Part shown: piece by piece, positions 42,889 through 51,460 of the stretch | How the letters are laid out: each line of letters starts with the position of its first letter | Numbering within the stretch: the first letter of the stretch is position 1 | Assembly (NCBI GenBank): GCA_022843945.1 | Contig: JALHMR010000001.1 | Coordinates: 62,001-126,000, forward strand | Reading direction: 5' to 3' | Length of the DNA stretch: 64,000 nt | DNA from: Rhodospirillaceae bacterium | GTDB taxonomy: Bacteria > Pseudomonadota > Alphaproteobacteria > CACIAM-22H2 | Notes under the pieces: model-generated | Seen by the model: the letters and a program-made list of their open reading frames with translations, nothing else | The model's database searches: none | Told to the model about the DNA's origin: nothing | Position numbers and translations under genes: made by a program

Positions 42889-43301
42889 TCGATCGCCGTG
42901 CGCAGCAGGTAGCCGGCGATGTCCGGCGCCTTGGGCTTCTTGGTGATCTTCTCGTCCTCGCCGGCTATCATCTTATTCACCAGCAGGCGAGTCTGGACGT
43001 TCTTGATCTTGACCTTGAACAGGCCGGCCGCGCCCTTGAGGCGCGGATAGAACAGTGGATCGACCGCCTTCTCCTTGGTGCCGACCTTGGCCAGCAGCGC
43101 CGCCTCGTCCGCCGCCGCCGTCTCCTCGCTGACGACCACGGCCCAGTCGGCCGCGCCGGCGAAGCTCCCGGCATTGAGCGCGGCCATCGCCTCGTCGGCG
43201 GTTCCTTCGCCCACGCCCACCTTATAGACGTGCTCGGTCAAGCCGACATCGGCGGCCCATTCCTGCAGGCTGGGGCTACGGGCGATGTAGACCGTTGGCA
43301 T
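42885..43301 (-). CDS. Hypothetical protein (138 aa), faint GIY-YIG/T5orf172 likeness
   Basis: I do not recognise this protein. It starts MPTVYIARSPSLQEWAADVG and has YKVGVGEGTADEAMAALNAGSF followed by ADWAVVV. That order (VYI, YKVG, repeat of Ala-Leu-Asn, W-VV) vaguely resembles GIY-YIG-type T5orf172 domains, but the catalytic Arg and Glu pattern is not convincing. The C-terminal part is basic with KITKKPKAPDI. It is upstream of, and coupled to, the methyltransferase gene (TTGA overlap), and three bases after the stop of the DMT exporter gene. Cotranscription is likely. Confidence 0.7.
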   Translation of the reverse strand: MPTVYIARSPSLQEWAADVGLTEHVYKVGVGEGTADEAMAALNAGSFAGAADWAVVVSEETAAADEAALLAKVGTKEKAVDPLFYPRLKGAAGLFKVKIKNVQTRLLVNKMIAGEDEKITKKPKAPDIAGYLLRTAID

Positions 43302-43303
43302 CC

Positions 43304-44188
43304 TTATCCTCCCTTGCGGACGCGCTCACGATGCAGCGCGTAGAGCCCGCTCGCGACAATGAGGCCGGAACCGGCCAACGTCCAGACATCCGGCAGGTCG
43401 CCGAAAACCAGCCAGCCGAAGATCACGGCGAAGACCAGCATCAGGTAGGTGAAGGGCTGCAGGGAAGAGGCCGGCGCCAGCACGAAGGCCGCCGAGTAAA
43501 TGGTATGACCTGCCGCGCCGAGCACGGCCGCCGCGGCCAGCAGCAGCCAGCCATAGAGATCGGGCGCCACCCAATCGAAGGGCGCCACGAAGCTGGTGGC
43601 AATGGCCCCCATCGCTCCCGACCAGATCGCCGTCGTGCTTGGAGAATCATCGCGCCCGACGATGCGCAGCATGATCTGGTAGAAGGCGAAGAGCACGGCA
43701 CCGAAGAGCGCCACCAGCGTGCCGACACCGAGCGTCTGGAACCCCGGCCGGACGATGAGCAGCACGCCGGCGAAGCCCACCGCAACCGCCGCCCAGCGCC
43801 GCCAGCCGACGCTCTCGCCGAGCAGCGGCACCGACAGCGCCACGACCATCAGCGGCGTGGCCGCGGCAATCGCCTGCACGTCGGCCAGCGGCATGGTTTT
43901 GAACGCCCAGACGAACATGCCCATCTCGACGACCAGGAGCAGCCCGCGCAGCGCCTGCAGCGCCGGGCGCCGCGAGCGCCAGGCAATGCCCTGCCCGGGC
44001 CGGTAGGCCAGCGCCATCGCCACCACGACGAAGAACAGGAAACGCACCCAGAGGATCTGGCTGACCGGCATCAGGGGCCCGAGCAGCTTGCTGACCACGT
44101 CGAGACCCGAGAACAGCATCAGGGCGACAACGGCCACGGCGATGCCGCGGCCGATCCCAGCGGGCGGGGACGAAGGAATGGCGGTCAC
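43304..44188 (-). CDS. DMT superfamily (EamA) transporter
   Basis: A 294-residue inner-membrane protein of ten transmembrane helices made of two EamA repeats, the first ending near FAGVLLIVRPGFQTLG (about residues 137-152). EamA signals include PLLGESVGWRRWAAVAVGFAG and, in the second half, SSLQPFTYLMLVFAVIFGWLVFGDLPD. It probably exports an amino acid or other metabolite. The start is GTG at 44188. It heads the minus-strand trio with the unknown protein and the methyltransferase. Confidence 0.9.
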   Translation of the reverse strand: MTAIPSSPPAGIGRGIAVAVVALMLFSGLDVVSKLLGPLMPVSQILWVRFLFFVVVAMALAYRPGQGIAWRSRRPALQALRGLLLVVEMGMFVWAFKTMPLADVQAIAAATPLMVVALSVPLLGESVGWRRWAAVAVGFAGVLLIVRPGFQTLGVGTLVALFGAVLFAFYQIMLRIVGRDDSPSTTAIWSGAMGAIATSFVAPFDWVAPDLYGWLLLAAAAVLGAAGHTIYSAAFVLAPASSLQPFTYLMLVFAVIFGWLVFGDLPDVWTLAGSGLIVASGLYALHRERVRKGG

Positions 44189-44389
44189 GGAAACAGAAGG
44201 AGCGAAGCGAGGGCGAAAGGCGCCACGGTGTTTTGGGCCTCAAGGGATGATGCGCCGCCAGCATAGAGGCTTGGCCCACGGTGTCCAAGCGCCACACCCG
44301 CCGTTGCCCGGGGCGAATCATGTTATGAGAAGTCATGGGTCCGATTCGAGCCGACGAGAGGTTTTCGAGCTGATGGTGGCTTCTTTCTG

Positions 44390-45058
44390 ATGAAGACTGG
44401 CCGGCGCATGAAGGCTGCTCGTCGGCTCGGACTGTCGCGCTCGCACGCCGCCACGCTCGCCGCCCTGACCACGCCCGAGAAGATCCAGGATTTCGTGGTC
44501 GCCCTGCCGACCAATTTCGAGCCGGGCGGCGATACCTGCCTGTCGGTAGCCGAGACACTGCGCCAACGCCAGGCGCATTGCATCGAGGGAGCGTTCGTCG
44601 CCGCCTGCGCGCTGTGGATCGGCGGCGAGCCGCCGCTGCTCATGGATTTCCAGTCGGGCGGCGGCGACGACGATCATGTCATCGCGCTGTTCCGCCACGG
44701 TCGCTGCTGGGGCGCCATCTCCAAGAGCAATCACATCTGGCTGCGCTGGCGCGACCCCGTCTATCGCTCGCTCCGTGAGCTGGCGATGTCCTATTTCCAC
44801 GAATATGTGCTCGGGCCCAAGAAGACCTTGCGGCGCTACTCGCGGCCGTTCGATCTGCGCCGCTTCGACCCGGCCGCCTGGGTGACCAACAAGGACAACT
44901 GCTGGGACGTGACCGAGGCGGTGGACCTGAGCCGTCACTATCCGCTGCTCACCGCCTCCCAGGCACGGCGCCTGAAGCCGCGCGATCCGACCGAGCTGCA
45001 GGGCGGCAAGATCGTCCAGTTCACCGCCCCGGACGCGGCCACGGCGCTGCGCTACTAG
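44390..45058 (+). CDS. Hypothetical protein with transglutaminase-like Cys/His arrangement
   Basis: A 222-residue soluble protein I cannot name. QAHCIEGAFVAACAL (Cys64) followed by DFQSGGGDDDHVIALFR (His96) is the order seen in transglutaminase-like cysteine peptidases, which also bring an Asp. CWGAISKSNHIWLRWRDPVYRS follows. No signal peptide or membrane segment is seen. It starts at ATG 44390, sharing a base with the stop of a short upstream frame (TGATG at 44388-44392). It converges with upp, 15 bp away. The function may be a hydrolase, but this rests on the spacing of two residues. Confidence 0.8.
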   Translation: MKTGRRMKAARRLGLSRSHAATLAALTTPEKIQDFVVALPTNFEPGGDTCLSVAETLRQRQAHCIEGAFVAACALWIGGEPPLLMDFQSGGGDDDHVIALFRHGRCWGAISKSNHIWLRWRDPVYRSLRELAMSYFHEYVLGPKKTLRRYSRPFDLRRFDPAAWVTNKDNCWDVTEAVDLSRHYPLLTASQARRLKPRDPTELQGGKIVQFTAPDAATALRY

Positions 45059-45073
45059 CTACTTGGTGCCCCC

Positions 45074-45709
45074 CTACTTCGTACCGTAGAGCCGGTCGCC
45101 GGCGTCGCCCAGGCCCGGCATGATGTAGCCGTGATCGTTGAGCTCGCGGTCGACGGAAGCGGTGAAGATCGGCACGTCGGGGTGGGCCTCGGCAAAGACC
45201 TTCAGCCCTTCGGGAGCGGCGAGCAGACAGACGAACTTGATGCGGGTCGCCCCCATGTCCTTGAGCCGCTCCACCGCTGCCACCGCCGAATTGCCGGTGG
45301 CCAGCATCGGGTCGACGACCACGCAGAGCCGGTCGCCGATCTTGTCCGGCAGCTTCATGTAGTATTCGACCGGCTGCAGCGTGTCGGGGTCGCGGTAAAG
45401 CCCGATATGGCCGACGCGCGCCGAAGGCACGAGATCGAGCATGCCGTCGAGCAGGCCGTTGCCGGCGCGCAGGATCGAGACGAAGCACAGCTTCTTGCCT
45501 TCGAGCTTCGGCGCCTTGAACTTTTCCAGCGGCGTGGTGATCTCCACCAGCTCGGTCTCGAGATCCCGGCAGACCTCGTAGGCCAGCAGCAGGCTCAGCT
45601 CGCGCAGCAGCTGGCGGAACGTGGAGGTCGGCGTGCCGACATCCCGCATGATCGTCAGCTTGTGCTGCACGAGCGGATGGTTGACGACCGTCAGGTTCGG
45701 TTCCGACAT
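45074..45709 (-). CDS. upp: Uracil phosphoribosyltransferase
   Basis: A 211-residue cytosolic enzyme of pyrimidine salvage, uracil plus PRPP to UMP. Family marks are [41 protein letters not shown], the PRPP loop [13 protein letters not shown] and the uracil-binding region near [18 protein letters not shown]. Length and domain are normal for Upp. It is a single gene: the upstream divergent binding-protein gene starts 170 bp away and the downstream neighbour converges. Confidence 0.96.
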   Translation of the reverse strand: MSEPNLTVVNHPLVQHKLTIMRDVGTPTSTFRQLLRELSLLLAYEVCRDLETELVEITTPLEKFKAPKLEGKKLCFVSILRAGNGLLDGMLDLVPSARVGHIGLYRDPDTLQPVEYYMKLPDKIGDRLCVVVDPMLATGNSAVAAVERLKDMGATRIKFVCLLAAPEGLKVFAEAHPDVPIFTASVDRELNDHGYIMPGLGDAGDRLYGTK

Positions 45710-45879
45710 TCCAGTCTTCCTTGTTCACCGGCCGCCCGGGCGGCCGGACCCTGTTTAGGCCGGATCGGCCCCCGGCACCACCGGCATCCGAGCTGGCCCG
45801 GCGAATGTTAACCTTTTCTTTCCTGCGGCGGATGTTAAGTCCGACTGTGGGGCTTTGCGGCCCCCCCTTTTGTGAGGCC

Positions 45880-46749
45880 ATGCTTGTGAGAGCGCTAACT
45901 GCCAGCCTCTGCCGGGTCCTCGGCTGCGCCATAGCGCTCACGGCTGTGCCGGCACAGGCGGAAACCACGCTCGTCTTCGGCTCGTACACCTCCGAGCAGC
46001 CGTCGGCGCTGGTGGCCCAGCTGCGCCCGGCCTTCGACGTGGTGAGCCGGCGCATGTCCGCGGACCTGGCGGACACGGTCACGATTCGCATCCAGATCAC
46101 GCGAACCTACGAAGAAGGCGTGCGGCTGATCGTCGAACGGCGCGCCGATTTCATGCGGCTCGGCGCCGCCTCCTACATCACGGCCCGCGAGCAGGATCCC
46201 GCCATTGCCCTGGTGGCGGTGGAAAGCATGGGCGGCAAGGCGACGTTCAACGGGGTGATCGCCGTGCACCGCGACGGCCCGATCCGCAGCATCGCCGACC
46301 TCAAGGGCAGGTCCTTCGCCTTCGGTTCGCCGGATTCGACGCTCGGACGCTATTTCGCCCAGCAGTATCTTCTGCACGCCGGCATTCGCGCCGCAGACCT
46401 GTCGCGTTCCGCCTATCTCGATCGCCACGACAAGGTCGGCAGCGCGGTCGGCTCCGGCCTTTTCGATGCCGGGGCGCTCGAGGAAACGATGTACCGCAAG
46501 CTGGCGGCGGCCGGCACACCGATCCGCGCCCTGGTGACCTACCCGAACGTTACGCGGTCGTGGGCCGCGCGCGGCGGCTTCGAGCCGCGGCTGTTCGCGG
46601 TCCTGCGCAAGGCGCTGCTGGCCCTTGACGACGAGGCCGCCCTGCAGGCGATGCGCTTCGATGGCTTCCTCGACGGCCGCGACGCCGATTTCGAGCCGAC
46701 GCGCCGGGCCATGGCGGAGAGCCGTCAGTTTGATGACCGCCGCGATTGA
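45880..46749 (+). CDS. PhnD-like phosphate/phosphonate-type periplasmic binding protein
   Basis: A 289-residue secreted protein (cleavage near PAQA, residue 26). It resembles PhnD-type binding proteins: LVFGSYTSEQP, RTYEEGVRLIVERRADFMRLGAASY, FNGVIAVHRDGPIRSIADLKGRSFAFGSPDSTLGRYFAQQYLL. No ABC permease is adjacent. Its gene overlaps the following histidine kinase gene by 17 bp, so it probably serves as a sensor-accessory protein that binds a small anion. ATG at 45880 has a short spacing to GAGG; a GTG at 45886 fits better and is an alternative. Confidence 0.85.
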   Translation: MLVRALTASLCRVLGCAIALTAVPAQAETTLVFGSYTSEQPSALVAQLRPAFDVVSRRMSADLADTVTIRIQITRTYEEGVRLIVERRADFMRLGAASYITAREQDPAIALVAVESMGGKATFNGVIAVHRDGPIRSIADLKGRSFAFGSPDSTLGRYFAQQYLLHAGIRAADLSRSAYLDRHDKVGSAVGSGLFDAGALEETMYRKLAAAGTPIRALVTYPNVTRSWAARGGFEPRLFAVLRKALLALDDEAALQAMRFDGFLDGRDADFEPTRRAMAESRQFDDRRD

Positions 46750-48229
46750 GACACCTTCCCGGCGCGGAGATGCTGTGGCCGCGCCCTCCGGCGCCCGGTC
46801 ACGGCGCTGGCGGCTTGGCAGCCAGATCGTTCTCGGTTTCCTGGCGATTGCCCTGACGGTCGCCGGTGTCACCGGCTCCATCGTGTGGATCGCGGAACGG
46901 GCCTATCTGATCGATCACCTCCAGCTCGAGCGTGAACGGGCGTTCAGCCTTCTGCAGACATCGCTGCTCGACGACGTGATCAGCGAGGACATTCCGCGCA
47001 TCGAGCTGACCTTGCGGCAGTTCGTGGCTCGTGATCCCTCGGCTTTTTCCATCGACCTCGCCAATGAAGCCGGGGTGACACTGTTCCGCTTTCGTCGACC
47101 GGCGCGGCGGCCCGCGACCCTCGTCTCCTTCTACGAACCCATCACCCACAGCGGCGAACGGTTCGGTACGCTCGCCATGGACTGGGACAACTCCGAGGCC
47201 GAGCGCCAGATCCTGGTGCGCGCCAGCACGATCGCGCTGGCCGTGGGCGCCACCTGCGCCGCGCTCGGCCTGCTGTTCTTCCTGCTGGTGCAGACGCTGG
47301 TCATCCGGCCCATCGACGCGATCGCCGCCCGCCTCGCCGCCATCCAGCGCGGCGCAGCGCCGCGCGACGAGGGGCTGCCGGCGACCAGTGCGGTCGAGCT
47401 GCAGCGCCTGAACGAGTCGCTGAATGCACTCGGCGAATTTCTCGCCCTCAAGGATCGCCGGGAGAACGAGCTGCGCCAGGCGCGCGACCTGGCCGACCAG
47501 GCCAGCCGCGTGAAAAGCGAATTCCTGGCCAATGTCAGCCACGAGCTGCGCACGCCGCTCAATGCCATAAACGGCTTTTCCGAAGTCATGCGCCTGGAGA
47601 TGTACGGGCCGATCGGCAACCGTCGCTACCGTTCCTACGCCGAGGATATCAACGAATCCGGGCTGCATCTTCTGGCGGTGATCAACGACATCCTCGATGT
47701 CGCCAAGGTCGAGGCAGGCAAGCTGGAGCTGCATCTCGAACCCGTCGACCTCGGCGACCTGGCGGCCCTGTGCGTCGACACGATGGGCGAGATGGCGGAG
47801 GGCGCCGGCCTGAAGATCGAGGTCTCGCTGGCCGATGGCCTGCCGCGGGTCTGGGCCGATGGCCTGCGCGTGCGCCAGATCCTGCTCAACCTGCTGTCGA
47901 ATGCCATCAAGTTCACGCCGCGCGGCGGCACCGTCCGGCTGTCGATCACCTGGCACGCCACGCTGGGCGCCATCGTCACTATCAGCGACACCGGCATCGG
48001 CATTCCGCAGCACAAGCTGGCGATCGTGCTCGAGCCCTTCGGCCAGGTGGAGAGCATGCTGTCGCGCCGCTATCGGGGCACGGGGCTCGGCCTGCCGCTG
48101 GTCAAGGCCTTCGTCGAGCTGCATGGCGGCTCGCTGAGCCTGACCAGCGAGGTCGGTACCGGAACCGAAGTGCGCTTCAACCTGCCCCCGGGGGCCGCCC
48201 CGCAAGTACAGGCCGCGACGGCACTCTGA
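46733..48229 (+). CDS. Membrane sensor histidine kinase
   Basis: A 498-residue kinase. It has a short cytosolic tail, a transmembrane helix at about 30-52, a periplasmic sensor domain (53-158), a second helix at about 162-190 and a HAMP region. The H-box SHELRTPLNAINGF has phospho-acceptor His270. The HATPase domain has NLLSNAIKFTPRGG, SDTGIGIP and YRGTGLGLPLVKAFVELHGG. No response regulator is adjacent. ATG at 46733 lies inside the 3' end of the binding-protein gene, so sensing of its ligand is likely. The periplasmic loop is of average length and could contact that protein. Confidence 0.92.
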   Translation: MTAAIETPSRRGDAVAAPSGARSRRWRLGSQIVLGFLAIALTVAGVTGSIVWIAERAYLIDHLQLERERAFSLLQTSLLDDVISEDIPRIELTLRQFVARDPSAFSIDLANEAGVTLFRFRRPARRPATLVSFYEPITHSGERFGTLAMDWDNSEAERQILVRASTIALAVGATCAALGLLFFLLVQTLVIRPIDAIAARLAAIQRGAAPRDEGLPATSAVELQRLNESLNALGEFLALKDRRENELRQARDLADQASRVKSEFLANVSHELRTPLNAINGFSEVMRLEMYGPIGNRRYRSYAEDINESGLHLLAVINDILDVAKVEAGKLELHLEPVDLGDLAALCVDTMGEMAEGAGLKIEVSLADGLPRVWADGLRVRQILLNLLSNAIKFTPRGGTVRLSITWHATLGAIVTISDTGIGIPQHKLAIVLEPFGQVESMLSRRYRGTGLGLPLVKAFVELHGGSLSLTSEVGTGTEVRFNLPPGAAPQVQAATAL

Positions 48230-48237
48230 CGGGAAAC

Positions 48238-48327
48238 TGGCGGAGGGAGTGGGATTCGAACCCACGTTACGGTTTCCCGTAAACACGCTTTCCAAGCGTG
48301 CGCCTTAAGCCACTCGGCCATCCCTCC
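48238..48327 (-). tRNA. tRNA-Ser(GGA)
   Basis: The minus strand folds as a 90-base class II tRNA with encoded CCA (48240-48238). The acceptor arms are GGAGGGA (48327-48321) and TCCCTCC (48248-48242), with discriminator G at 48241. The anticodon stem CACGC/GCGTG encloses TTGGAAA, giving anticodon GGA. The long variable arm TTACGGGAAACCGTAA is serine-like. The T-arm has GGTTCGAATCC. It lies 8 bases after the kinase stop and is transcribed toward it. Confidence 0.97.
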
Positions 48328-48344
48328 GGTCCCGGAGCGGCCGC

Positions 48345-48373
48345 ACCATAGCAGCCGTACCGCGCCTCGCCAA
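48345..48373 (-). promoter_or_regulatory. Sigma70-type promoter for tRNA-Ser
   Basis: On the minus strand TTGGCG (48373-48368), 17 bases, then TATGGT (48350-48345), four of six matches each. The tRNA begins 17 bases further on. Spacing and position are right for a tRNA promoter; no other candidate is seen in this gap. Confidence 0.5.
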
Positions 48374-48454
48374 CGCTTGAGCGCGGGCGCCCCAGCCCGG
48401 CTTGGACCTTGGCGGAGCGCTTGATACAGTGGCCCAGGAGCCTCGGGGGAACGC

Positions 48455-48772
48455 ATGGTCGGGCGCCTGATCGCCTGGATATTGCTGTTGCTGGCGCTCG
48501 CTGCGGCGGGTCGCGACGGCCTCAATTTTTACGAGACCGGCGTCTACAACGCGGTCACGCTGGGAGAGATCTGGTACGCCTTCGATGAGGGTTCGCTCGC
48601 CATGATCCAGGCGGCCAGCGAGCGCTACTCCCTGTCCTTCCTCTGGCACGGGGTGATCGTCCCGCTGCTGGTCTGGCCGGCCTGGGCGGTACTGGCGGGG
48701 GCCGCGGTGATCTTCGGCCTGCTGTTCGGCCGCCGCTCGCGGCGCAAGTGGCGCAGCGGGTCCCTGGGCTGA
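48455..48772 (+). CDS. Small membrane protein of unknown function
   Basis: A 105-residue protein. Two hydrophobic segments, LIAWILLLLALAAAG (about residues 5-19) and IVPLLVWPAWAVLAGAAVIFGLLFG (about 68-92), are separated by a loop with NFYETGVYNAVTLGEIWYAFDEGSL. It ends in a basic tail (RRSRRKWRSG), so the C-terminus is probably cytosolic. No family recognised. GGGGGAA precedes the ATG by a few bases. It converges with lepA, 27 bp away. Confidence 0.75.
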   Translation: MVGRLIAWILLLLALAAAGRDGLNFYETGVYNAVTLGEIWYAFDEGSLAMIQAASERYSLSFLWHGVIVPLLVWPAWAVLAGAAVIFGLLFGRRSRRKWRSGSLG

Positions 48773-48773
48773 G

Positions 48774-48837
48774 AGCGCCGCGAGGAAAGCAGCCCCTTCC
48801 TATTCCTCGCGCGCTTTTAGCGCTGCGAGGAAAGCAG
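48774..48837. repeat. Short direct repeat spanning the lepA 3' end
   Basis: A 19-mer ending GCGAGGAAAGCAG occurs at 48774-48792 and again at 48819-48837, 45 bp apart with one mismatch. The second copy encodes the C-terminal AFLAALK region of LepA, the first lies just past its stop. It looks like a small duplication beyond the gene end. Confidence 0.6.
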
Positions 48838-50602
48838 ATTGGGGGATGTCGACCTGGCCGAACTGGCGCATGCGCTTCTTGCCTTCTTTTTGCTTTTCCA
48901 GAAGCTTCTTCTTGCGGGTGATGTCGCCGCCGTAGCACTTGGCCGTGACGTCCTTGCGCAGCGCCGAGATCGTCTCGCGGGCCACGATCTTGCCGCCGAT
49001 GGCCGCCTGCACGGCGATCTTGAACAGCTGCTGCGGGATCAGCTCCTTGAGCTTGACGCAGAGGGCGCGGCCCCGGCTTTCCGCCTTGGCGCGGTGGACC
49101 ATCATGGAAAGCGCGTCGACCGGGTCGCCGTTGACCAGGATCGACAGCTTCACCACGTCGCCTTCCTGGTACTCGTCGATGTGATAGTCGAAGCTGGCGT
49201 AGCCGCGGCTGACCGATTTCAGGCGATCGTAGAAATCGAAGACCACCTCGTTGAGCGGCAGCTTGTAGATCAGCATGGCGCGGTTGCCGGCGTAGGTCAG
49301 GTTCTCCTGCACGCCGCGGCGGTCCTCGCAGAGCTTGAGCACCGAGCCGAGATATTCGTCGGGCACCAGGATCGTCGCCTTGATCCAGGGCTCCTCGATA
49401 TGGTCGATGCGCACCGGGTCGGGCATGTCGACCGGGTTGTAGAGCTCCATCACCGTGCCGTCGGTGAGATGGACCTTGTAGACCACCGAGGGCGCCGTCG
49501 CGATCAGGTCGAGATTGAACTCGCGCTCCAGCCGCTCCTGGATGATCTCCAGATGGAGCAGGCCGAGGAAGCCGCAGCGGAAGCCGAAGCCGAGCGCCGC
49601 CGAGCTTTCGGGCTCGTAGACGAAGCTGGCATCGTTGAGATGGAGGCGGGTCAGGCTTTCGCGCAGCTTCTCGAACTCCGCCGCGTCGACCGGGAACAGG
49701 CCGCAGAAGACCACCGGCAGGCTCGGCTTGAAGCCGGGCAGCGGCTCGGCGGCGAGGCGCTTCTCCTCGGTGATGGTGTCGCCCACCCGGCAATCGGCCA
49801 CGCTCTTGATCGAGGCGGTGATGAAGCCGACCTCGCCCGGCCCGAGCGAGGCGACTTCCGTGTTCTTGGGCTTGAACACGCCGACGCGGTCGACCTCGTG
49901 GGTGGCGCCGGCCGCCATCATGCGGATCTTGAGGCCCTTGCGGATGCGGCCGTCCTTGATGCGCAGCAGCACGACGACGCCGAGATAGGGGTCGTACCAG
50001 GAATCGACGAGCAGCGCCTTGAGCGGCGCGTTCTCCTCGCCCTTGGGCGGCGGCAGGCGCTTGACCAGGGCTTCGAGCACCTCGGCGATGCCGATCCCGG
50101 TCTTGGCCGAGATATTCACGGCCTCCGAGGCGTCGAGCCCGATGACGTCCTCGATCTGCTGCTTGACCCGCTCCGGCTCGGCGGCCGGCAGGTCGATCTT
50201 GTTGAGGACCGGGATGATCTCGTGGTTGGCTTCGATCGCCTGGTAGACGTTGGCCAGGGTCTGGGCCTCCACGCCCTGGCTGGCATCGACGACCAGGATC
50301 GAGCCTTCGCAGGCGGCGAGGCTGCGGCTGACCTCGTAGGCGAAGTCGACATGGCCCGGCGTGTCCATCAGGTTGAGGACGTAGTCCTTGCCGTCCTTGG
50401 CCTTGTAGTCGAGGCGCACGGTCTGCGCCTTGATGGTGATGCCGCGCTCGCGCTCGATGTCCATGTTATCGAGCATCTGCTCCCGCATGTCGCGGTCCTC
50501 GACCGCGCCGCAAGCCTGGATCAGGCGGTCGGCGAGCGTCGATTTGCCGTGGTCGATATGGGCGATGATCGCGAAATTTCGGATGCGGTCGAGAGCGGTC
50601 AC
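48800..50602 (-). CDS. lepA: Elongation factor 4 (LepA)
   Basis: A 600-residue translational GTPase that back-translocates or remodels stalled ribosomes. G1 is [16 protein letters not shown] (about 12-27). G2 has [14 protein letters not shown], and G3 DTPGHVDF is near 78-85. G4 is NKIDLPAA and G5 is SAKTGIGI. The LepA-specific C-terminal domain has [31 protein letters not shown] and the end [28 protein letters not shown]. The start is GTG at 50602. It is transcribed downstream of the tetR-type gene (105-bp gap). Confidence 0.98.
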   Translation of the reverse strand: MTALDRIRNFAIIAHIDHGKSTLADRLIQACGAVEDRDMREQMLDNMDIERERGITIKAQTVRLDYKAKDGKDYVLNLMDTPGHVDFAYEVSRSLAACEGSILVVDASQGVEAQTLANVYQAIEANHEIIPVLNKIDLPAAEPERVKQQIEDVIGLDASEAVNISAKTGIGIAEVLEALVKRLPPPKGEENAPLKALLVDSWYDPYLGVVVLLRIKDGRIRKGLKIRMMAAGATHEVDRVGVFKPKNTEVASLGPGEVGFITASIKSVADCRVGDTITEEKRLAAEPLPGFKPSLPVVFCGLFPVDAAEFEKLRESLTRLHLNDASFVYEPESSAALGFGFRCGFLGLLHLEIIQERLEREFNLDLIATAPSVVYKVHLTDGTVMELYNPVDMPDPVRIDHIEEPWIKATILVPDEYLGSVLKLCEDRRGVQENLTYAGNRAMLIYKLPLNEVVFDFYDRLKSVSRGYASFDYHIDEYQEGDVVKLSILVNGDPVDALSMMVHRAKAESRGRALCVKLKELIPQQLFKIAVQAAIGGKIVARETISALRKDVTAKCYGGDITRKKKLLEKQKEGKKRMRQFGQVDIPQSAFLAALKAREE

Positions 50603-50707
50603 GAGCAGGCCTGACGGTGCGGAAATCGGGAAAAGCGCCCGGATTCGGGGCCGGAGGCGCGGAAGGCCGGCACCATATTGTGCCGCCGGGACTAAGGCAA
50701 CCGGCGC

Positions 50708-51379
50708 CTAGGCGGGCCGCCGGTGTCCGTCGAGAAAGGCCGATACCGCCGCGGCGATGTAGCGCCCGCGCTCCTCGGGCGAGGGCGGCTCCGCGACCAC
50801 CCCGAGCAGCATGCGGATGTGGATCTGGCCAAGGACCGCGCCCAGGAACTGCTCGGCGGACCAGCGCGGATCGCTGACCGCGAGCACGCCGCGCTCGTCC
50901 AGCCCGGTCAGATACTGGGCCAGGGCGGCGGCACAGCGATCGGGGCCGGCCTCGTAGAAGATACGCCCGAGCTCGGGAAAACGCGGCGCCTCGGCCAGCA
51001 CCACCCGGTAGAGCGGCAGCGAGCCAGGCATCATCAGGACATCGAGGAACTGCCGGCCCAGGCCAGTCAGGGTCTCCGCCACCGGCCGGTCGCTGAGCTC
51101 GGCCAGCATCGAGGACATGGTGCGCTGGCAGCGATGCTGGACGATGGCGCCGAACAAAGCCGGCTTGCTCTCGAAATGGCTGTAGACGGTCGCCTTGGAC
51201 ACCCCGGCCCGGCGGGCGATCTCGTCCATGCTGGCGCTGCCGAAGCCCTGCTCCAGGAAAATCTCGGCCGCCGCCTCGAGGATGGCGTCCTGCTTGGCCG
51301 AACCGGCGGCGGCGGGAGGACGTCCCGCCGTGGACTCCCGCAGGATCTCGGCCTGCGGTAGGGTGCTTGATCTCGTCAT
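50708..51379 (-). CDS. TetR/AcrR family transcriptional regulator
   Basis: A 223-residue repressor-type protein. The helix-turn-helix lies at about 28-72 (KQDAILEAAAEIFLEQGFGSASMDEIARRAGVSKATVYSHFESK). The C-terminal half is a variable helical ligand-binding domain with FLDVLMMPGSLPLYRVVLAEAPRF. It is divergent from the RND adaptor gene, 81 bp away, with a palindrome in between, and most likely represses the pump genes and itself in answer to a pump substrate. Confidence 0.92.
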   Translation of the reverse strand: MTRSSTLPQAEILRESTAGRPPAAAGSAKQDAILEAAAEIFLEQGFGSASMDEIARRAGVSKATVYSHFESKPALFGAIVQHRCQRTMSSMLAELSDRPVAETLTGLGRQFLDVLMMPGSLPLYRVVLAEAPRFPELGRIFYEAGPDRCAAALAQYLTGLDERGVLAVSDPRWSAEQFLGAVLGQIHIRMLLGVVAEPPSPEERGRYIAAAVSAFLDGHRRPA

Positions 51380-51382
51380 TAT

Positions 51383-51403
51383 TATACTGTACCGTCCAGT
51401 TTA
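51383..51403. promoter_or_regulatory. Probable TetR-type operator between regulator and RND genes
   Basis: TATACTG (51383-51389) and CAGTTTA (51397-51403) form a palindrome with six of seven pairs and a seven-base centre TACCGTC. It lies four bases from the regulator start and 57 bases upstream of the adaptor ATG. Arm sequence and length fit TetR-family sites; the left arm could also serve as a -10 for the regulator. Confidence 0.55.
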
Positions 51404-51460
51404 GTTTTCGGCAAGCCCTCCTGCCAGCCGAATTCAATAATAATATCAATAGGCTGTAAG

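Noticed and set aside
48839-50614. 591-codon plus-strand frame
   Set aside because: Antisense to lepA, which is unmistakable.
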